This document shows positions 25,856 to 37,442 of a DNA stretch of 64,000 bases, piece by piece (the stretch's first letter is position 1; every line of letters begins with the position of its first letter). The DNA is taken from positions 23,272,284-23,336,283 of the forward strand of contig CM068314.1 of NCBI GenBank assembly GCA_034766995.1, given 5' to 3'. This DNA comes from Acanthacorydalis orientalis. Taxonomy: Eukaryota > Arthropoda > Insecta > Megaloptera > Corydalidae. The notes under the pieces are model-generated. The model worked only from the letters and a program-made list of their open reading frames with translations, was not told where the DNA came from and made no database searches. The position numbers were made by a program, and so were the translations under genes.

Positions 25856-26611
25856 GTGAGTCTATTTAATTTATTCTCAAATAACTCGTATAAGATATAT
25901 AATTTATAAAAACCTAATTTATGATATATTTAATTCATCTTTAATTAATATTTATATTTGAGTATTTTTTTGGTCGATGAATATAAAAAATGACACGAAA
26001 TTTATTTGAAGATGAATAGTAAAATTATAGTTAAATATACAAAGAATTGATAGTGTTAAGTAATAATGTACATTAACATAAAAAAAAAATAAATTTCGAA
26101 AAGTTTATAAATATAAACATAGTTATAAAATATATGACTATTCATAAATAAAATCAATTTATGAATTCATAATAAAGGTTTAAGTCATGTCAAGTTCGTG
26201 CCAGTATAATTATATAAGATTTTAATAAAAAATCATTGAATGTATCAGATACTTATAGTATTTATGAATTAAAATATAATTATTTACATAAAGAACGTCT
26301 AATGAAAATTACACAAATATAATTTAAAAATTACATGCTACAACTACAAAGAAATAAAATTGTTTAAAACATTTCAATAAAATTGTATGTTTACCTCGTA
26401 AACATTAAATGTAAAGTATTGAGAACGAACCTGATAAACAATTATATTAAATACAAATGTAAATAGGATTTGTATTTAAAAAATATTCCTTTGATGAATT
26501 CCAACACTAATAAATTGTATAAGAAAAATGAAATTCCATTCTCATATCTGAAGGCCTTCCCCATTGAAATTGTTTATATGTTTAGTCTTTAGTTGCAAAA
26601 TATTTTTCTGT

Positions 26612-26615
<4 letters not shown>

Positions 26616-26658
<43 letters not shown>
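26616..26658. repeat. (TA)n microsatellite
   Basis: A perfect alternating array of about 42 bp. Confidence 0.96.
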
Positions 26659-26664
<6 letters not shown>

Positions 26665-29241
26665 TATTATTTTTATACATAACAGAATACATAAATTCGT
26701 TGGATTAATAGTTTTCCTGTTTTATTTAATTATACATTTGTAGTATTATGCTTTTAATTCTATTTTGATTTAAAATTTCATATCAACATTTTTTAATAGT
26801 GATATGTATATATATATACATATACATATATATATATATATAGAACGAATTTACGCATGTATAAACGTAAGCATAATTTATTTAATAAAAGAAAATTACA
26901 CGTCTTGAATATGTAATGAAATTTTAAAAAGTAACTATTGATCTTATTACTCTAAAAGGATTTTCTCGCACACCTATTTTACATTGCGACGTTGCTGAAT
27001 ACAGGTTTATACATGCATTTAATAGTCTTATAGTCCCCTGTGTAAGTACGTAACATTGCAGAAGTATATTTAGTGTGTAACATAATGGTATCGATAAACA
27101 AGAGATGCGTATAATTGCACATCGAAGTACGTTTTATAAGATTAAATTTTATGCGGAATTAGAGTTTCGTGTGATTTTAAACATGTTAGACGACTATGTT
27201 TTTGAATTAGTATCTCTCTCTGTTCCTTGTAATATATTTACAAAAATAATACAAGAAAATTATAAAGAAAGTTTCAGTATGTAGAATGAATTAAAAAAAT
27301 AGTTATGTAGTAACTTTTAGTTAATTAGATATTATTTGTTATAAATCAAGAAAAAACAATCGTATCATAAAAATTTTTATTAATTTAGCAAACATATAAT
27401 GATTAGTTGAATGGTAGATCTGGAAATTATTTATAAATTCGAATATGTCAATATTTTATTACAATTAATCAAGTTTAACTTCATTCACTGCAATCTTTTT
27501 TGTCATTGTAGCTGAATTCACTTTTATAAATTAATTTTTACTCATTCTAAACTACATACTATTTTTCACGATAAGAATATTCAATAATTTATTATTTTAG
27601 TAATTTTTTTTCTGAAGTACAGAGAAATCTGATTTTGTAAAATTAAATCTTTATTTTTGTATCCACAGTTTTATATTTAATTATCTTTTTTTTGTAAATG
27701 TAAAAATCAAAATTAGCAAATCAATTATTGAACATTTTGATCAAAACATTTTTTTGTAGAATTCATGGGGAGTGAAAATTCATTTGTGAAAGGTAACTTT
27801 TTTTAAATAAAATAATTTAAATCTCAGTTAATATTGGATTCATTTTTAATAGAAAATTCACTTATTTAAATATTTAAACGATCAATTTTAGCCTTTTAGC
27901 TACTAATTATTTTTTTAAATATGTAACTATCCTCAAATCCCTTGGCCCATTTAATTATTAACTCTTGTTGAGTCCACTTATTTAATTTGAAGCAATATTT
28001 TACTTTTTGTTCGGCTTTCTTTTAAATGCTTATAAATTTTTTTCATACCTTTGGTACGAATTTCGGCATCTACTCATAATTTTACTATATTTTCTCAGTT
28101 ATCGAGTTGAATGTACAAACCATCATACATAAACGTGCTCAGTAGGTACAAACATCAAAATTCAACAAGAAAGTTGAATAAACATATATGGCTATTATGA
28201 AGTGTAACTGTACAATCCACTTACATTTCTTGTTTTATTTTATAAATAAGTTGTAACATGAATAAAAATGTGTTTACACTGGTGGTATTGGCTCTGGTTA
28301 TTTATTTGAATAGTTGACTACCACAACTAGCTTTAACTCTATATAACTAATTTATATCAACACATATATAATACAGACAATTAATTATTAAAAATTTAAT
28401 TTTATGAAAGTTTAGTTGGTTATAGTTGGTATTTTTTTTCAATTCTTAATGTTGATTTAGTTAATTCATCTATATAATAATAGATTAACGTTTAAAAAAA
28501 TATATAAAATATATTATTAGAAACATTAAAGAATGAGAATGTGTACTAAGTTCTGATGAACAGCGAAAGTCATAATACCAAATAAACAATAATGATTTAT
28601 ATTTTCTTTTTGGAGACTGAGGGCAACATATATAAAGGTTATTAACACCACTCAACTGCGGAACTCATTTATATATATATATATATATATATATATCTGT
28701 AAGACTTTGTGAACACTGAACAGTAAGTCATTATTAAAAATATGTGTCGTAGAGAAAGACTTAAACCATTATAATCATTAAAATGAACATATTTTAATAT
28801 ATTTTTTGTGTGAATTAAACTAGAATATTCTGGAATTTGAATTGTAATAAGTGTATACATTTCAATTAACACAGTGTTAATGTATATAGTGTTCGTAGAG
28901 AAATAAATATTTGTATTCATTTGAAGCAATATGGCGTTTCAAAGGGTTAAATTTTTTTTCATTCTTGTTATTGAAGAAGTATAAGTGATCAAATAACTTT
29001 TCTGATCAATTATTTAGAAACTCTAATAAAAAACATTCATTCAAAAATGTGTTTTATGCATGAAGAATTTTCGTCAATCATTGTAATAAAAGGAAAATAT
29101 TATATGATTGAAATTTTACTTCTGTAGTTCTACTTACGGCTTTGAATTGTTTCATCAAACACTTTTCCGTCCAATATGAAAACAATTGCATGATTGAAGA
29201 AAAACAAGACTATTTTAGATAAAACGACATTTTCATGATTG

Positions 29242-29243
<2 letters not shown>

Positions 29244-29293
<50 letters not shown>
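29244..29293. repeat. (TA)n microsatellite
   Basis: A perfect alternating array of about 50 bp. Confidence 0.96.
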
Positions 29294-29299
<6 letters not shown>

Positions 29300-30118
29300 T
29301 GAATGTATTATTTTATTTTTATAAATTATTCATGAATTTTATTCCTATCCATGTGTTGAATATGTATATATATATATATATATAGTAGGATAATATGTTA
29401 ATTATTAATAAATTAGAAAGTATACTCTTTTCAGTTAAAAATTAACAGTTATTTAAATTGTATGCATGTAGTGTTCAAAGACTATTTTTAATTCAAACGA
29501 TATTAAACAAATTCAAAGAAACACTGCTTGTTTTATATAAAATAACAGTCCGAGCGAACTGTTCAGAGAATTCAAGTGACTATCTTTAGAAAAAGAAGAC
29601 ATAAAACATTAGTTTATATAAATAATATAACGATTAGTTAAAACAGAATTTATTTCGTAATACATTAATTTAATTGATATAATGACTTCCTATTTATTAT
29701 TAAAAATAGACATTTTATAAAATTAAATTCGGACATTTTGGTAATTGAATATATATTATATAATTACTTTATTTTACTAAAATATCACAATATTTTCCGT
29801 TAAGTAATTATACTTTTTTATCATAAATACGGTTTTAATTTCCAAGAATTGATTGTATTGTTATTTATTTTTGAATTAATTACTGTATTTTAAATATTAT
29901 GAGAAAAAACTTGTCCGAAAATAGAATATTTGTACCAATCTTTAATTTTTAAATATAATTGGATATAAATAAATTATGTAATAAATTAATTGAGTAAAAA
30001 TATGGCTGAATAAACTTTTCTCTTTAAATGGAGTATGAAAATATAATCAAGTAAATAAAAATATTTTGTTTTATATATACTGTAAATAAAAATAAGTAAA
30101 CATTCTAAATACATTCAG

Positions 30119-30119
<1 letters not shown>

Positions 30120-30150
<31 letters not shown>
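30120..30150. repeat. (TA)n microsatellite
   Basis: A perfect alternating array of about 31 bp, upstream of the retrotransposon fragment. Confidence 0.95.
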
Positions 30151-30152
<2 letters not shown>

Positions 30153-30356
30153 GTATAAATATATTTTGTACATATATACTTTATGAAGATATTCATTTTG
30201 TTCAAAGACAAACTATGTTCTAATGTTAACAATGCTTCTTGAATATAGACAGAAATAATCGTTTTTCATTATAATTGTAAATAATTGATAAGGCTTCAAC
30301 AAAGCAATGTCAATATTTAAATATAGAAATGAATGTAAAAAACATACACTCGAGCA

Positions 30357-30698
30357 ATGTTGGTGTGTGTTTGTTTAAGAAACAACGAAACAGTGTGGTA
30401 CGAAAACGGAAATAGGGTAGGAATGGTAGATACATTCAATTACTCGAGAGTGAATATCGCATACAATAGCAAGTGGAGCGAACACTATATACGAGTAAAG
30501 AAACTGGTACCAAGATGTTTGGTGGTAGTTAGGGATAATGTACACAAATACAACGCGGATATACTGGCTAAAGCAATGCTGAAAGCATTCAACGTATTAC
30601 TTTAGCTAGTAATAAGTTATGGTTGTAAGATATGGGACATTGTCAGTAGAAATAAGACAATCGATATACAGGCGTACTGTTTAAAAACATTGATATAG
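30357..30698 (+). pseudogene. Non-LTR retrotransposon reverse transcriptase C-terminal fragment
   Basis: One frame continues through a single TAG (30603-30605) to a second stop at 30696-30698. It has the typical arrangement downstream of the catalytic palm in LINE-type reverse transcriptases. There is a FNYSRVNIAYNSKW...H segment (the family pattern is FxYLGxxI...W..HI). A basic helix follows (RVKKLVPRCLVVV), then KAMLKAFNVLL, and after the stop LVISYGCKIWD, equivalent to the conserved xLxYGxExW motif. Base composition is clearly richer in G+C than the flanks, supporting former coding DNA. The YxDD catalytic box and endonuclease are absent, so this is a 5'-truncated dead copy. The clade cannot be fixed from this fragment. 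Confidence 0.68.
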
Positions 30699-30754
30699 TG
30701 CTCATAAATAAATAAATATTTATTATTTTTCATCAATGAAAGTGTATAGTTTTA

Positions 30755-30759
<5 letters not shown>

Positions 30760-30813
<54 letters not shown>
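30760..30813. repeat. (TA)n microsatellite
   Basis: A perfect alternating array of about 54 bp. Confidence 0.97.
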
Positions 30814-30816
<3 letters not shown>

Positions 30817-30969
30817 GCTTGATTCAGGTAAAAAACTTATCAGGTAATTGAATGGAAAGTTCATCGAACTACAAATAATCAATTGAGAGAGAATAATTTA
30901 TTAAAAAAATATTATATGAGAAATTAATAGCATTGAAAATAACGTTTTACTGATTTTATTACATAAATA

Positions 30970-31536
30970 TTAGATTGGTAGAAAAATAATTGCGGTTTGT
31001 GACCTTCAAATTCATATACATTTTTCTCTTTTTTGATTTTCATACTTGTTTTAAGTGGTCCAGAATTATTGGATATCTAACGCCCAACTTTTGTGCAAGC
31101 TCTCGAATTGTTATGCGTGGTTCTGATTCAACTAATACCTTCAGTTGGTCGTTATAAACTGGAGGTCGCTCCTGACCTTCATTTTCAAGTGTCTCGTACT
31201 CAGTATAAAATTTTTGAAACCACGATTGCACCGTACCTTCCTTAACTGTACCCGTACCAAAATTATCGTTTAGTTTACAAGTAATTTCTGCTGCCATACT
31301 ACCCGTTTTGAACTCATACGATAAAATTGCTCTTATTAGTTTCCTTTCCATCTTAAATTTAATAACTCAATTTGAAACAAAATTAGTAATAAAACCAAAG
31401 TACATGTTACCAAAAAACAAACTGAAAAATGCTTTTTAAAATGATATAAACATGAACACGATGAAACTGCACTTCCATTGAAAAAATTAAGATTAGAATT
31501 CATAAAAAAACCGTAATTATTTTTCTACCAACCTAC
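30970..31536 (-). mobile_element. Mariner deletion derivative, family 2, best-preserved copy
   Basis: The terminal repeats are TTAGATTGGTAGAAAAATAA on the left and the complement of ...TTTTTCTACCAACCTA on the right, directly after TA. Between them lies, on the minus strand, an intact N-terminal transposase ORF (31040-31351) followed almost at once by the 3' end. The element is about 566 bp against roughly 1.3 kb for a complete mariner. The missing part is the D,D34D catalytic domain. The deletion junction just after the DHLK motif is shared with the other three family-2 copies. Confidence 0.88.
31040..31351 (-). CDS. Truncated mariner transposase: DNA-binding domain only (103 aa)
   Basis: An uninterrupted 103-codon frame starts MERKLIRAILSYEFKTGSMA and ends DHLKQV followed by TGA. 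It covers both helix-turn-helix motifs of the mariner paired-like DNA-binding domain. HTH1 is at about residues 5-50 (GTVKEGTVQSWFQKF recognition helix). A linker carries ETLENEGQERPP, equivalent to the ESLEDExRxGRP segment of cecropia-group transposases. HTH2 is at about 70-103 (LVESEPRITIRELAQKLGV). No catalytic residues remain. The family protein is about 345 residues. In the sister copies the same region is broken by stops, so the open frame here may mean youth or selection. If expressed, it should bind family terminal repeats without cutting, and could act as a repressor; that role is inference. Confidence 0.75.
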   Translation of the reverse strand: MERKLIRAILSYEFKTGSMAAEITCKLNDNFGTGTVKEGTVQSWFQKFYTEYETLENEGQERPPVYNDQLKVLVESEPRITIRELAQKLGVRYPIILDHLKQV

Positions 31537-31877
31537 TATAATGTAAAATTTATCATCTTTGTTTTATTTAAATAATTATTTTTGTTATTATTGTTTGTAT
31601 TTTCAGATGAATTAAAACAATTCTTTGTGTGTTTTGAAAAACGTTTATATTTAGAAAAAATGCAATACTTTTTAATATATTAGGAATAATAAAACTTATA
31701 TTAAAATTCATGCAATAAAATTATATACAATTAATTTATCTCTCTCTTTATCTCTATATAAACATAAGGAGAGAGTGAGAAATAGACAAATTTTGTTTTA
31801 TAATAAATGAACGCAAATATGCATATAATGAAATTAGATGTTTGAAGAATGATTTTATTTTGTTAAAAATGTAGAAT

Positions 31878-31880
<3 letters not shown>

Positions 31881-31939
<59 letters not shown>
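31881..31939. repeat. (TA)n microsatellite
   Basis: A perfect alternating array of about 59 bp. Confidence 0.97.
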
Positions 31940-31944
<5 letters not shown>

Positions 31945-32921
31945 CTAAAATTTCTTGCATGAAATTCATTTTTAATTCCTGAAAATGAAATGTAAGACAG
32001 TAAGAATGTAAATGTGACATATATGAGCTATAAATTGGGTTAAATATTGCTGTTATGTAGAGTTTTAGCACACGTCTATAGCTGAGGTCATTAGCGCCTG
32101 AAATGCATTAAAATATGAAGAGAATTTTACTAGAGAAATTCGAGATTTGATAAATCACGACTAATGTTAATTACGTTTAAATGGGAACTTTACAATTATT
32201 ACTTTATTTTCAATGCTTACATAAATACACACATATAAAATGATAATATAGAAATTGAAAAATAAAAGTAATTATTATATAAATTTACCTGGTATCAAAA
32301 TTATTAAAATCTCTTATTAAATATAAATGCCTCATTCTCATTTACTAATGAATTTCAATATCAATAAGTCTTATTATTTAATAGTATTTATTTTATTTTT
32401 CTTTCTATTATTTTAATATTTTTGTAATATAATATAGTGATATTCATATAAACTTTTAGAAATAAGGAATACAATATGTTGAGGAATACTCTTCTAAATT
32501 TATTTCACAAATGAAATATTTTATCATTTCATAAATCATAACTTTTTGAAGAAAAATATTATTGCTTTGAATAATAAAATTTTGAATCCATTATAAAAGT
32601 TTATAAATACCATAAAACTTTTTTAATTATAAATAATCAATTTGATTTTAAATAATACTTTGTAGTATAATACGTTTTCAATAGAAAGAATTAATTAATT
32701 TTCTTTTATTTGTTATATAAATGTTACATAAAAAAAATATTTTTGAAATAATACATTTTTCCCGTCTTTCTCTTTGTATATATATATATATATACAACGT
32801 AATATAAAGAGAAAATATTGAGTAAAATAGGTGTATTGATTATTAGGTAATATTTCTTGTTATAGGCAATTTATAATCAAAGTAATTTTTTTTCAAAGAG
32901 TATGTGAGTTCAAGTGTGTTG

Positions 32922-32929
<8 letters not shown>

Positions 32930-32985
<56 letters not shown>
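32930..32985. repeat. (TA)n microsatellite with one C interruption
   Basis: An alternating array of about 55 bp with a single ACATAT interruption. Confidence 0.95.
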
Positions 32986-32990
<5 letters not shown>

Positions 32991-33405
32991 TCGCTCAGAT
33001 TTTATTTGAAAAAGTGGAACACATATCTTGTAGATCAAAAGAATTCATTTTTCGTGTCTTTTAGAGCCGACACTTTTGTTCAAGCGTTTGATCTATGTCG
33101 GGATTGCACGAAGATGATGAAAGGTGCTGTTTTGAGATAGGTTGGTGTTGAAAATTAAAGGCTATCTACTCTGAAAGCGATGATAATAAACACACGCTTT
33201 ACAAGTAAAGAAGCACTCTCTTTTTGACGAAATACTGAAAGGCAGACGACAAATACATAAATTAATTTTTAATCATTCTCGATGAAAGACAGGTAGCTGT
33301 GTGATGTATTTTTTTTATTATTTGTGCATTCTTGACGGTGTAAATCTGATCTGGTTTTGAGGTTACGGTATTATATTCGTGTATTGTTATACAGTAAAAT
33401 GCATG

Positions 33406-33406
<1 letters not shown>

Positions 33407-33455
<49 letters not shown>
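33407..33455. repeat. (TA)n microsatellite
   Basis: A perfect alternating array of about 49 bp. Confidence 0.96.
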
Positions 33456-33458
<3 letters not shown>

Positions 33459-34411
33459 CCTGTGAATAAATTACTATAACTTATTAGTAATAAAAATTAG
33501 CAAATAGCATGAAATGCAATTAAAATGAAGTCTATATATTTTCGTCATAAAATTAAAATACAACATAAAAATAATCAATCAAGACAAAAATGTTATAAAA
33601 AATAATTAGTTAGAGATATATCATTAATCAGCATTATAAAACATATTTTTTTAATTTGGTTTTGAATTGAAATTTTCTTTCCTAAATTTAGTTCATACCT
33701 TAAAAGTTGTAAGCATTATCGAAGTAATGTTATAATTTTCTTGCGAGTGAAGGTAAACTTTGTATTTTCTGTTTTTTGATGAACTTATTTACTTCAAGAT
33801 TTTCAGATAAATCACTGGTTCCGAAACTTCTTCATACATTGACACCTTACAAAAAAATATTCTTTTTTATCGCCCCTCTGAAAATTGGAACTACTATTGC
33901 GTCTCCATCATAACATTAAAATATTTCATGTGAATGTTTGAAGAAATATTTGTAGTTATGAAAATGAAAAAAAAAATGATAGTGAAAAATATTTTTAAGA
34001 ATTTTTAAATGACTATTTAATAAATGATTGTTATTATTAGCCTTATCAATAATACACAAAATAAAAAAAATGCATTGAAAATAAAAAGTATCCCCAGACA
34101 GTATACTGTAAAACACAAATCAGTGCAATATAAAAAAAAACTGAGAATACTAAGAAGCTGAACTTAGGCCTAGAACCGTAAGAAACCGTAATTTGTAGAA
34201 ACAGTTGCACATGTATACTTATAATTTTCAAACATCTGTTTGCAGGAGAATTTTTTTATGAATTTGGAATGCTAGGGTCACTTCAGATCATAGAAAATAA
34301 AAATTCTATAATAAAATTTACCTACTTTTTAGTATTTTGTAGTGTAGATGATTTACAAAATTGTCATTTGTAAATTCGTATCAAACATTTTATTTTCATA
34401 TTTTTATGTAA

Positions 34412-34610
34412 TACCAGCCTCCGATATACGATTTGTCGCCCCCTAGAGTCTGTGTCCGGGGTTAGCATGTATAATATGTATGCATGTAGAATATACATTC
34501 AATTTGTTTATCGACCCCCAATCAACCTTTTGGAGTTCATCGACCCCATATCAACTTTCATTAACCCCTAAGGGGTCTATAGCGACCCCGTTGGAAACTC
34601 GAGTTAAATT
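34412..34610. other. CGACCCC-repeat element end (possibly hAT-like)
   Basis: A GC-richer patch with spaced direct repeats. TATCGACCCCCAATCAAC (about 34510) and CATCGACCCCATATCAAC (about 34538) are 28 nt apart. They are followed by TTAACCCCTAAGGGG and AGCGACCCCG. The CCCCTAAGGGG core (34565-34575) is palindromic. The style resembles sub-terminal repeats of hAT-type DNA transposons in animals, but no 8-bp target duplication or transposase was found, so the class is a guess. Confidence 0.4.
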
Positions 34611-35388
34611 GACATTTTCGTTTATCCGACTTTGGAAAAACTTACTTTATTCACTTTGAAGTTAAGGGTAGAATGAATCCAATGTATTTAATTGTTACCT
34701 TTTGTTTATAAGTTATTATTTTTTAAAGATATCATATATATACATATATAAATATGTATTCATTGGAGATGAAAAATATTACATTTTTGTTCGAATAAAA
34801 GCATTGCTTCTTATTTGAAATTAATAAATAAAAATGAAATTGTAAAATTTGACAGTATTTTTAAGATACAATGATATTGATTTTTCTTACAAAAATCCTA
34901 CATGGCATTTAAAAAAGACGTTGTTCTTATATTTTAGTTAATAAGAGAAACGAAATAAAATTGATTTTCAACAAAGTTATTATTGTTATGTCTTTTAATA
35001 GTTTCTTGATTAAAATATGATGTGAATGTAATAAAAATGGACTCACAATTCTATTTTAGCAATTTTATATGGATTGTATTAAATAAACGATTAAATATAT
35101 ATTATACTATTTTATTAGGAGTTACGCCTAGTTCAACATGTTAAATAACGCAAAGTAAAAGGATTTAAATTTCAAATTGTATATAGTTTCGCTTAAGAAT
35201 TCTGTTGTGTATTGGTACAAAATATTTTCATTTCAAACACTTTCTATGAATTTTTATAACCATCATTATATTTCAGAGACTGTAAAAAATATAAACTTAT
35301 TTTTTGTTGAAACTTGTTTTTAACTTGTAATGAATACTAATAGAAAAGCCTTTAAGAAAAAATACTTGTTTATATTGTACACAAAATA

Positions 35389-35460
35389 TTAGGTCGGTAG
35401 GAAAATAATTGCGGTAATGTATATGATACATAAATCACAATAATTTTTCTACCGACCTAA
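35389..35460. mobile_element. 72-bp palindromic mariner MITE
   Basis: The left arm is TTAGGTCGGTAGGAAAATAA (then TTGCGG) and the right arm is the complement of TTAGGTCGGTAGAAAAATTA (then TTGTGA). Together they form terminal repeats of about 26-31 bp around a central segment of roughly 15 bp. The ends belong to the same TTAGGTTGGTAGAAAAATAATTGCGG-type family as the elements at 25, 31 and 45 kb. TA is present on the left; the right flank has lost it. It has no coding capacity. Confidence 0.9.
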
Positions 35461-35645
35461 GAGTTCTTGCTTTCTTTGACTTTATGCCATCCTCCAGCTT
35501 TTAAAACATCAAAACCAATATTTTCAAGTATTGTGGGACATAAAACGTTCATTAAGAACAGATCCATTTGATTCGCATGCTTTAGCAACGTTTTTTCCTC
35601 GCTAGAACTCATACCTAATAGAATGTCATTTATAAAGTTTTTCAT
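35457..35645 (-). pseudogene. Unrecognised coding-like fragment ended by MITE insertion
   Basis: A 62-codon minus-strand frame reads MKNFINDILLGMSSSEEKTLLK at its start and ends GGWHKVKESKNS. Its TAG stop is formed at the MITE border (TCT TAG G). Composition and residue mix (GMSSSEEKTLL, FDVLKAGGWHKV) look like real protein, not translated AT repeat. A nearby ATG in another register gives MSNEKLYK before a stop, suggesting a frameshift near the start. I do not recognise the family. It may be a processed-gene or transposon relic cut by the MITE. An exon is possible but no splice sites are evident. Confidence 0.4.
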
Positions 35646-36386
35646 TGCTCATCGTGTTCACTACTGTTTGTGATGTTATATTTTTCATAAAATAATGACA
35701 TATGACGTTTTATAGACTACGATGCCAACCCATTGAAAACGTAAAAAGTGGAAATTTATTTGAATTTTAAATAATTATATCAGAGCCCTGAAAAAGTGCT
35801 TAAATTTTTCCACACACCGAAGTATATTTTTATTTTCAATAAAACTTATTTCAGAAAAAAATATTTTCCATTAATTTTAATTCAGGAGAATTTAAAATTT
35901 GACTGATTACAAAATTATTTTATATGAAAAAGTCTGAGTCATTATATATATATATATATATTCGCATTTAAATAAAATATAAAAATGTCATTATTTATTT
36001 ATTAAAATTACAAATTAACGTCATTGATGTCTATAATCAAGACAATTTATTTGTTAAAAAGCTGAACAAAATATAAACAGTAATTTCGTGAATGTGAAAA
36101 CTTTCTCGTGGTTCGAAATCCGCACAGCGATGCAAAAAAAGAAATCATCCAGACCGCAATAATCGCGGAAACGCGTTTTTTGAACGGCTATCCGTAGCAC
36201 ACGCTCAACGTTCCTCTATTTCCCGCTGGTGCATTTGAGACACGCCAATAACTCGTTTAGGTTTTCTTCAACGATGCTCTCAGTACACACGTTCACTGCC
36301 TCTTCACACCTCTCAATGTTAACGAAAAACCTTTCTTAGATCACGTAAGCATATCATACTCAATCGACAATCACAAAAGAGTAAAT

Positions 36387-36390
36387 TATA

Positions 36391-36447
<57 letters not shown>
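36387..36447. repeat. (TA)n microsatellite with one interruption
   Basis: An alternating array of about 61 bp with one ACATAT step. Confidence 0.96.
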
Positions 36448-36448
<1 letters not shown>

Positions 36449-37390
36449 GAGAATTAGTATATACAAAGTTGTGTTTATTTCTCAATTTTAAACAAATATA
36501 TGTTTTTATTTGTTTAGTAATTTTTTTTTAACATAATAAGACATCTTTTAAAGGTAATTTATTTAAAAAAACACTATTATCAACTAATTTGTAATTTTAA
36601 GATATATATTCTGATAAAAATTTGTGTTTTTAGTAATCATATATTATAATTTGGAATAAAATCAAGTTAACAAGTTTTCATTAAAAGATATATTTAAATT
36701 GTATTTTTTTAACAGGAATAAATATGATTAAATGAATAAATTTTTTAAAAATGAAATTTTTGTGTTTCAATTTGAAATCAAAGTTAAGAATATAAAGAAG
36801 ATTCTTAAACAATTTTAATATACAAAGGTTCTATTAACACAAATGTCTTGAGTATGATTTTTGAAAATTTTCAGTATATAGATATCTACACATATTATTT
36901 AACAGATTAAGAAACAATTTAAAGCTATTTTTATAAACATTTTTATATGATACGGAAAACTTTTCGGTGCGTTAGACAATATTTTCTACATATCAAAGAT
37001 ATTTTTTAAAAAAATATATGGGTTTGTGAGCTCATATCAGTGCACTAAGCAGTTAATTGTATTTAATGAATTATAAATAATGCAGATTATATATTATTTT
37101 TAATTTTTAAGTAATGAAAAAAAAACTAAGCTCTTAAAAAGTATAATTCTAAATTATTAAGATTACATAATTCTTATGATGTTTTATTTCCAATATTAAA
37201 ATAATTATCATATTTAGTCTACTGATTCACTACTGAATAAATAGTTCATAAATTATTTTCTAAATTTAATGAATGAGTTTTTCTATGTAATAGTACTATA
37301 AAATTTTATTAAAGTTTAAATGGATCTCCAGAAAAAGTTATAAATTTTCACATGTATGTCTTTTTCTTCCCAGTGAGTGGTATATACATA

Positions 37391-37393
<3 letters not shown>

Positions 37394-37439
<46 letters not shown>
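37394..37439. repeat. (TA)n microsatellite
   Basis: A perfect alternating array of about 46 bp. Confidence 0.96.

Positions 37440-37442
<3 letters not shown>

Larger units (their letters stand above)
25862..30356. other. AT-rich non-coding stretch
   Basis: No supported gene in 4.5 kb. TA arrays occur near 26.62, 26.82, 28.67, 29.24, 29.36 and 30.12 kb. An 86-codon minus frame at 28669-28929 is mostly low complexity. TTTCAAAGGGTTAA near 28,935-28,950 resembles a piggyBac end but has no identified partner. Confidence 0.6.
31940..34399. other. AT-rich non-coding stretch
   Basis: No supported gene. TA arrays occur near 32.78, 32.93 and 33.41 kb. A GC-richer patch at 33.0-33.37 kb has an open frame running out of the TA array, which I do not recognise. 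Confidence 0.6.

Noticed and set aside
33916..34231. Overlapping Phe/Tyr-rich minus-strand ORFs resembling membrane proteins
   Set aside because: The hydrophobicity simply reflects AAAT-rich codons. There is no consistent single frame or start context.
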